Source of the DNA: Aselliscus stoliczkanus
Taxonomy: Eukaryota; Chordata; Mammalia; Chiroptera; Hipposideridae
Length of the DNA: 64,000 nt
Reading direction: 5' to 3'
NCBI GenBank assembly: GCA_033961575.1
Contig: CM066730.1
Span: 152,795,523 to 152,859,522 of the forward strand
Of this stretch, positions 58,341-64,000 are shown piece by piece. A model generated the notes under the pieces. It did no database searches, had not been told where the DNA came from, and saw only the letters and a program-made list of their open reading frames with translations. The stretch's first letter is position 1. Each line of letters begins with the position of its first letter. The position numbers and the translations under genes are program-made.

Positions 58341-58669
58341 TGATCTCCCCCGGGGGAAGATGTGAGGGGAGAAGAGTGCGGGTTTGCACCTGGGGAGTGC
58401 CAGCGTGGGAAAGGGTGGCCAAAGAAGGAGCTTGCAAAGGAGACCCAGCGTGGAGAGAACGCCAAGCAACTGCCTCCGGAAGGCAAGCGAGAGGGCAGGC
58501 AGGATGAGGCAGCTGTCCTTTGGGCTGAGTAACCTGTGACCTTTGCAAGGACAGTCAGCCTGGAGAGCTGGGCTGCAGTGAGCTCAGGAGTGGGGGTGGG
58601 GAGGGCAGGGGGCTGAGAAGGGAAGCAGAGGGAGGAGTAGCTGGAGTCGGCTGGGGTCCAGTGGGCTGG

Positions 58670-58722
58670 TGTTGGTTGGTTGGTTGGCTGGTTGGTTGGT
58701 TGGCTGGTTGCTGGCTGGTTGT
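58670..58722. repeat. (GGTT/GGCT)n imperfect microsatellite
   Basis: TTGGTTGGTTGGTTGGCTGG and similar units, about 50 bp. Confidence 0.9.
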
Positions 58723-60719
58723 GATGGGAGAGAACCGAGTTTGTGTTCATTGCAGTAGAATGTGCCAGAAGTGAGAGGCCATGAAGCAGCTGGGGAAGGG
58801 GTGGGGCCTCTGCACAGGAAGGAGGGGATGATCCTGAGCTAATGCAGAGCTGGCCTCAGGTCGGGGGAGTGTCCAGCCCACACTGGACAGTGCCCCATGC
58901 CTGTCCTCAGACTGGGCCCCGTGGAAAGCACAACGCGGTACAAACCCCAGTACCAGTCTTCAAGAAGCAGAGAAGTCACAGACTCCCGACTGTCCAAGCA
59001 GGACTGCCTTTTTCAAGTCCTGGGGCCCCTCAGGGACCATCCTCCTCCATATCTCCATGACACTGACCCTTATGGCCTCTGCCTCCTCTAAATCACATTT
59101 TCTCCTGGCTCCCTACCAGGAGATCTCTGTTTGGGGTTTTAGGTACCATCTTTCTGTCCCCTCTTACTTTTGGGTGCCTCCCAGGCCCTTGCACTGACCT
59201 CTTCTTGTTTTCATACCTTCTCTTGAGTGGCCATCTTCCTCCTCACAAATCTACATGTTGCAAATCCTGCAGATTTCCGGCTGTGTGCTGGACATTTCTT
59301 CAGATCCTTCTCATGAGCATGTCCCACTCAGCAGGTAAAGACAAGTCCTGCCTCGCTTCCCTCCAAGTCTGCAAGGATACTGCTTGAGCTGCCCAAGGTG
59401 AAAACTTGGGACCTTTGTTTCTCCGTCATTGTCACCCCTGCCTATCCTGATGGCTGCCAAGGCCTGTGGAGCCTATGCCCCAAAAGCCCCTCAACTTCTA
59501 TAACACGTGCCTCGTGCCTAGACTCGAAGTCTGTCCTCGTCGAGGCCACTTCCCATGGTGCCAGTGAAATATCTTCTATTTGAGACTTAATCTTTAAGAC
59601 AACTTCGATCCAGTCTAAACTTAGCATGGCATTCAAAGCTGATGGTGGTCCAGCCTGTCTTGCCTGTCTGACCTCATCTGCCCTGACCCACCTAACATTC
59701 CAGGCCTTTGACCACCCCCACCTTTGCTCCTAGGGTCCCTGCCTGGGGTCCTCCCTCCCCGCCTCTAGCTCTCACAGGCCTCCCTGGCCCTTCCCAAGCC
59801 CAGGCCCCTCCCTTGTGCTTCCCAACAGGTTGGACATACTTTCCATGGTAGATAGACCTCCTCCCCTCCCCCACCACATCAAGGCACCGTCCTGAAGGCT
59901 CAGACAGAGTCCTTTCTCTGTGTGCGTGTGTGTCTCCATTTGGGAAGACTGTGTGTGTGGTGTAAGCTTGCTGCGGAGGAAGAACTGAGAGCAGCTGCAG
60001 TAGATGGGCTTTCGTGCCTGCTTCTGAGTTGGCGTGAGTATAAAGTGAATATAAATATGGTAGAAGTCAGAGTGGCTGCGGGCCAGTGTGCAAGGGACCT
60101 CACGGCACCCACCTCATGGCAGCAGTGGGGGTGAAGGGAAGCAGAATGCTGAAGGGCGCCATCATGGCTGGAAGTTGGAGGGGAGGGGATGACATGGACC
60201 CATCAAGAAGGACCACATGGAGGTATTCAGGGCGTGACGGAATCTCCAGTGCAAAGAGGAGACTAAGCCATCCTCACTTCTTTCTGCTGTGGCTAGAAAA
60301 AGGGCACCCCATCTCAGACTGGGTCCTGGGGCACAGAAGGACACAGGAATTAAAATCCAGATGTGGGGAGATGGCTCAGGTCCAGGAGGCCTGTTGCATG
60401 AGTGCGAACCGCTGTCCCTGGGACACACGTCCCCTGTGTGCCCCAGGGCGATCTTCATAAGAACAAAAGGAATCATTCTGCCGACCCCCCTCCCCATGGC
60501 CTTCAGCTCCTCCCTTGAATACAAGACGATGCTTTGCCCTAGATCAGGGGGAAAGCTGGCCCCCCAACCTGAGGACACGGCACCTGACACTGGCCAGTCA
60601 GGGCCTGTCAGGGGAGGAAAGGGTGCTTTAGACAACTTGGGAGACATCAGTTGGCCAAAGCTGAGGCAACAAAAACCAGGATCCACTTGTACTCAAGGCT
60701 GTGGACAGTGGTCCATGTT

Positions 60720-60918
60720 TGGATGCATGTGTGTGCAACTGTGCGTGTTTGTGCATATGAGAGTATATGGGTGTGTGTGTGTCAGTGTGTGTGAGTGTGC
60801 ATGCGTGCATGTCAGTGTGTGGCTGTGTGCCAGTATGTGTGGGCGTGTGAGTATATGTGAGAGTGTGTGTCTGAGTGTGAGAGTGGGGAGGCGGGGTGTG
60901 TGAGTGTGTGTATGTGAC
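60720..60918. repeat. GT-rich low-complexity tract
   Basis: About 200 bp of degenerate TGTG-rich sequence with CATG, GAGT and CAGT interruptions. The Cys/Val/Ser-rich frames across it are artefacts. Confidence 0.85.
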
Positions 60919-61083
60919 TCTAAGAGCTCCCCCTTTCAAGCCCACTCTGTGGTGTCCTCTCAGCAGTAAGCCGATGGCCCCTGCAGGATTATGTCCCAGC
61001 TGCTGTCACGTCCTCATAATCTCCCAGCCACCTCCCTGCCCTTCTGCGCCTGCCCCCAGAGTCTGAGCCCCAAACCTTTGACA

Positions 61084-61113
61084 GGGGCATGTGGTGGGGG
61101 TGGGGGGTGGGGG
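61084..61113 (+). other. G-quadruplex-type motif
   Basis: Four G-runs of 4, 5, 6 and 5 bases, the last three separated by single T residues, fit the G4 pattern. Function is not known. Confidence 0.55.
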
Positions 61114-62270
61114 CACCAGCAGGCCTCTTGTTAGGTGACAGAGGCGTACTCAGCAGGCCAGGAGGCCACACCTCCCCAGGGGCAGCCATGCCATCAGACC
61201 CCCCAAGCCTCGTGAGTCTGAAGGCTCTTCTGAAATGATGCCAGGACCCCTTTCCTGGACCCCTCCACCATCGCAGCCTTCCCCACCCGAGCAGGAGACT
61301 TGTACTTCCATAGCATTAGACCAAGGAGGTGTTTTGGTGAGGATGGTGCTGAGTGAGCCTCGTGGGTTTCCTTCTAATTGGACATAATAGCATTCTGATC
61401 CAGTCCTAGAGCCTCAGTGGCCCTGAGGCCCAGCACATGGGCCGACCCCAGGAGGCTCCTAAAAGCTGTTAGTACTTCCTACTGTGCTCCCAAATGGTCC
61501 CTGGAGGCCATGTGAGAGGGGAGGTGGCTGGAATCGGGGTCCAGAGGGCTTCCAGGTAGGCAGGAGGTAGGTGGGGGAGAGAGTGCAGGGTGCCTGGTTT
61601 CCAAACATGAGGACAGAGAAATGATGGCGTCCCTCACACCTCCCCTCACACGAGCATCCGAGGGGCTTCCCAGCGGACGTTCAGCACTTCTCGCCCTTTG
61701 TGGGAGGTGGACAGGCCTTGGGGCTGGCAGGCTGAGATCCCTCTATGGCTGTGGGAGCCTCGGGCTCTTCCGGGCTCTTCCGATGATTATGATTTAATTC
61801 AGGTGAAAGCCCACACAGACTGAGCTTTTGGTAAATAGTAGCTGCTAGAGCTGTGGCTGTTAACTTTTTTTTTTTTTACTCTGTTACTCTGGTGGCCCCG
61901 AGTGGCTGTTCTTTGTTGGCAGAAGTTGGTGCCAAGCTGGCTCTGGGGTGGAGGCCCTCTGTGAAACTGTGCAACATTTCCCCTGCAGGAAGCACCAGGG
62001 TCTGCTGCCTCAGGGTGGGGAAAGGAGGGGGCAGCCCCTCCTGTCTGAGAGGCAGGGCAGGCGCAGGGGTCCATAGTGGATCCCCAGGGCGACTTGCCCC
62101 CACCCACCCCCCACCCACCCCGCGTGGTTATCTCTGGTTCCGTGTCCTCCTCTCCCAACGTCTGTAACGGGCCGGATGCAGCTAGGAAGCGCGTGCATCT
62201 TCTGAGGTGGGGACCTACCTCTTCTCCTCCTTTTTTTTTTTCCCTTTACAATGACGCCTGTTGCTCATAG

Positions 62271-62446
62271 GTACAAATCAAACGAAGAGTATGTATATGT
62301 GCGAGGCCGCGGCCGAGGGAAATATGTTTGTGAGGAGTGTGGAATTCGCTGCAAGAAACCCAGCATGCTGAAGAAACACATCCGCACCCACACTGACGTC
62401 CGGCCTTATGTGTGCAAGCACTGTCACTTTGCTTTTAAAACCAAAG
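62271..62446 (+). CDS. HIVEP3: HIVEP3 third coding exon in the window: first ZAS2 finger and start of the second
   Basis: This 176-bp exon completes Gly1740 and encodes residues 1741-1798, beginning [16 protein letters not shown]. The first ZAS2 C2H2 finger is at about 1758-1780 (YVCEEC, C1760/C1763, H1776/H1780), followed by linker TDVRPY and the second finger from Y1786 (C1788, C1791, FAFKTK). The exon ends inside that finger: its two histidines must come from the next exon, which I do not find before 64000. The acceptor is CATAG|GTACAA after a long T/C tract and the donor is AAAG|GTAAGA, phase 1. ZAS2 is a DNA-binding module that recognises kappaB-like sites. An RG-repeat (RGRGRG) sits just before the finger. 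The frame is intact. Confidence 0.96.
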
Positions 62447-64000
62447 GTAAGAGACAGTCAGCTGGGGCGCTGCCCCCCGCTCACTGCAGGGAGCTCCCTT
62501 CTGGGAGCCCTCGCACAGAGCTCAGGGACCCAGGCCTCCCTGCCTGGGGCCTGGGGCACCCCAACTTCCTGAGTTCCCCAGTGGCAGAGCAGCCGGCTCC
62601 AGACTGGGCAGTGGCATCCCCTGGCTGCCCCAGCCCATCCTCGTGGACCCCACACGGCCCCTGCACCTGCACACTTCCCCCCACCACCTGGCGGCACTCT
62701 TGCACCGTTCCTGGTTTTGAGTTGATGTCATCATCCCTCCTTTTGCATGTCTCCTTAGCCCTTTTTCCACTGATCTGATGAGCTCTAGCATCCCCACTTG
62801 TCACTGCCACTCTTGCATTTGGAAGTCCATTCCACTCGGAGCCACGTAACACAATCGCATAGTCACTTCTCATGCCAGAGTCCTCCCTGCCTCCACCCCG
62901 CCTCACCACTCAGACCATGTTTCTGCTCTGCCCGGCTTCTCTGCAGCTCTGGGCCCAGGGCCCAGCTCCCTCCAACCCAGACTGGCTCCCGGACCACACT
63001 CCACAGCAGGGTCAGTCAGGCTCTGACAGTCACCTGCGAAAGGAAGGAAGACTGGCTGTTGAGGGTAGGCATCCCAGAGAGCTGCGGTGGGAGACGGTGG
63101 CAGCCTGGCCTGCTGCAGCCGCCCAGGCCCCTGGTGAACGCGTGGGGCTGAGTCCATGAGGCCGAGGTCAGCTCCTCTGCTCATTGCATTGGCTGCTCCG
63201 GGCAAGGAGGACGCTGCAGCTTGCTCGTTGCTCCCCAGGAGCTGAGCAGACCGAGATGACTTAGGGCAAGGCCTGAGCTTCTCAACACGCCTGGTGGCTT
63301 CAGCCTCTTGTGCTTTGCAGATTCTTGGGTCAGAGTTTGGGCAGGAGGGTCCTGCTTTCTCCTTTCAGGGAGTCGGTGGCCTCCCAGTTGGCCCCCACTG
63401 GAGCCATGTGTTTTTTCAGTGGACGGAACTCGAGAGCACATTCCCCTTTGCTACTTGCTGGCCTCCTTTCCGTGGGTGACGCCGCGAATGCGGTCGGGCA
63501 GCCCCGCTGAGGGCCCGTGCAGTGTCTCAGCCTTCCCCACTTCCTTCTCCTCACGCAGGCCCTCCGTTCTCTCTGTGCTAGTCAGGGGGTGGTTGAGCAC
63601 ATCCCCTGGTCGTGGCTTCCTCTCTGACCAGGTGCCCGTCTCAGGTCTCCCAGCTCCTTTAACTGGCCCCTGCCCTCCTCTGTCCTTTCGCCATCATCTT
63701 CAAGTGGAGCTCAAACTTTGCCGCCAAGCTTTTGGTTTGAATGGAGGCACCCACCCTCCCACTTCCTAGCCCTCCCCCTCTTCTCTCTTGGTGTCTCATA
63801 AACCATGTTCCAAAGGGTGCCAGGAGAGGGCAGATAGGCCGGGAGCCCTGCCACGTCCAGGGCAGCTCAGCTCATGCCTCAGCTCTGAACATGGGTTCTG
63901 TCCCTGGCACGTCCCCTACACTCGCACTTCCTGTCCTTAGCCAGCCAGTTGGGAGTTTATGGAAAGAGATGGGAATCAGTGACTGCCTCTGAATGCCAAA
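62447..64000 (+). other. HIVEP3: HIVEP3 intron (partial), cut by the window end
   Basis: The donor GTAAGA at 62447 opens a phase-1 intron that runs past the window edge. The expected next coding segment, the rest of the second ZAS2 finger, is not present. The sequence is GC-rich and unique-looking; I see no repeat or gene in it. Confidence 0.9.

Larger units (their letters stand above)
32175..62270 (+). other. HIVEP3: HIVEP3 intron of 30,096 bp
   Basis: This GT-AG intron is phase 2 (two bases of Gly1740 before it). It holds mostly ancient MIR and L2 copies, one younger SINE and several simple-sequence tracts, all listed separately. No gene is supported. Stretches in which I recognise nothing are 32175-34560, 37630-37900, 37953-38490, 40540-41320, 43000-43590, 43907-44860, 45380-48260 (apart from one long antisense open frame), 51325-53975, 54150-55015, 55325-56030, 58750-60720 (parts of 58900-59860 may be old L2) and 60920-62270. 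Confidence 0.93.

Noticed and set aside
62447..62778. Extended coding exon past the donor at 62446
   Set aside because: The frame leaves the zinc finger at a strong GTAAGA donor and becomes unrelated sequence without the required histidines.

Overview
This window is a mammalian nuclear genomic segment that contains part of one protein-coding gene, HIVEP3 (Schnurri-3/KRC, a large ZAS-family zinc-finger transcription factor), read on the + strand. Three coding exons are supported by intact reading frames, consensus splice sites and matching phases. They are a giant exon with the start codon (about 24259-29354, ATG at 24282), a 146-bp exon (32029-32174) and a 176-bp exon (62271-62446). Together they encode residues 1 to about 1798: the N-terminal ZAS1 zinc-finger pair, the central CCHC finger, the proline/serine-rich middle, and the first and part of the second finger of ZAS2. 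The rest of the gene, including the remainder of that second finger, lies beyond the right edge.

Layout. 1-24258 is the 3' part of the intron upstream of the giant exon. It is rich in nested transposons: an 80-bp mariner-type MITE inside an old L1, a tRNA-derived SINE, an L1 with intact target-site duplication but most of ORF2 missing, HAL1-like and L1M fragments, an MLT1-like LTR and several microsatellites. 24259-29354 is the giant HIVEP3 exon. 29355-32028 is a short intron holding two MIRs, an L2 piece and a possible intronic poly(A) signal at its start. 32175-62270 is a 30-kb intron holding mainly ancient MIR and L2 copies, one more tRNA-derived SINE, a large (CT)n tract, a 273-nt pure polypurine tract and a Z-DNA-prone CG/TG tract. 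62447-64000 is the start of the next intron.

Organism. The two short SINEs combine a tRNA-like head carrying A and B boxes with a tail beginning CCCACATgtGAGGGCCAGTG. This resembles the VES/Rhin-type SINEs of bats, and the L1 3' UTR is of the laurasiatherian type. I infer a bat (Chiroptera), moderately supported for Laurasiatheria and less so for bat. The SINE target-site duplications are perfect and the L1 duplication has one mismatch, so these insertions are fairly young.

I found no second host gene, no RNA gene I can support, and no clearly new biological system. The most interesting items are the internally deleted L1 with 111-bp repeat units in its 5' UTR, the 80-bp palindromic MITE that could give a microRNA-like hairpin, and the possible truncated HIVEP3 isoform whose stop codon overlaps an AATAAA signal. 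Repeat family names were assigned by recognition, not by a database search, and repeat edges are approximate unless a target-site duplication is given.
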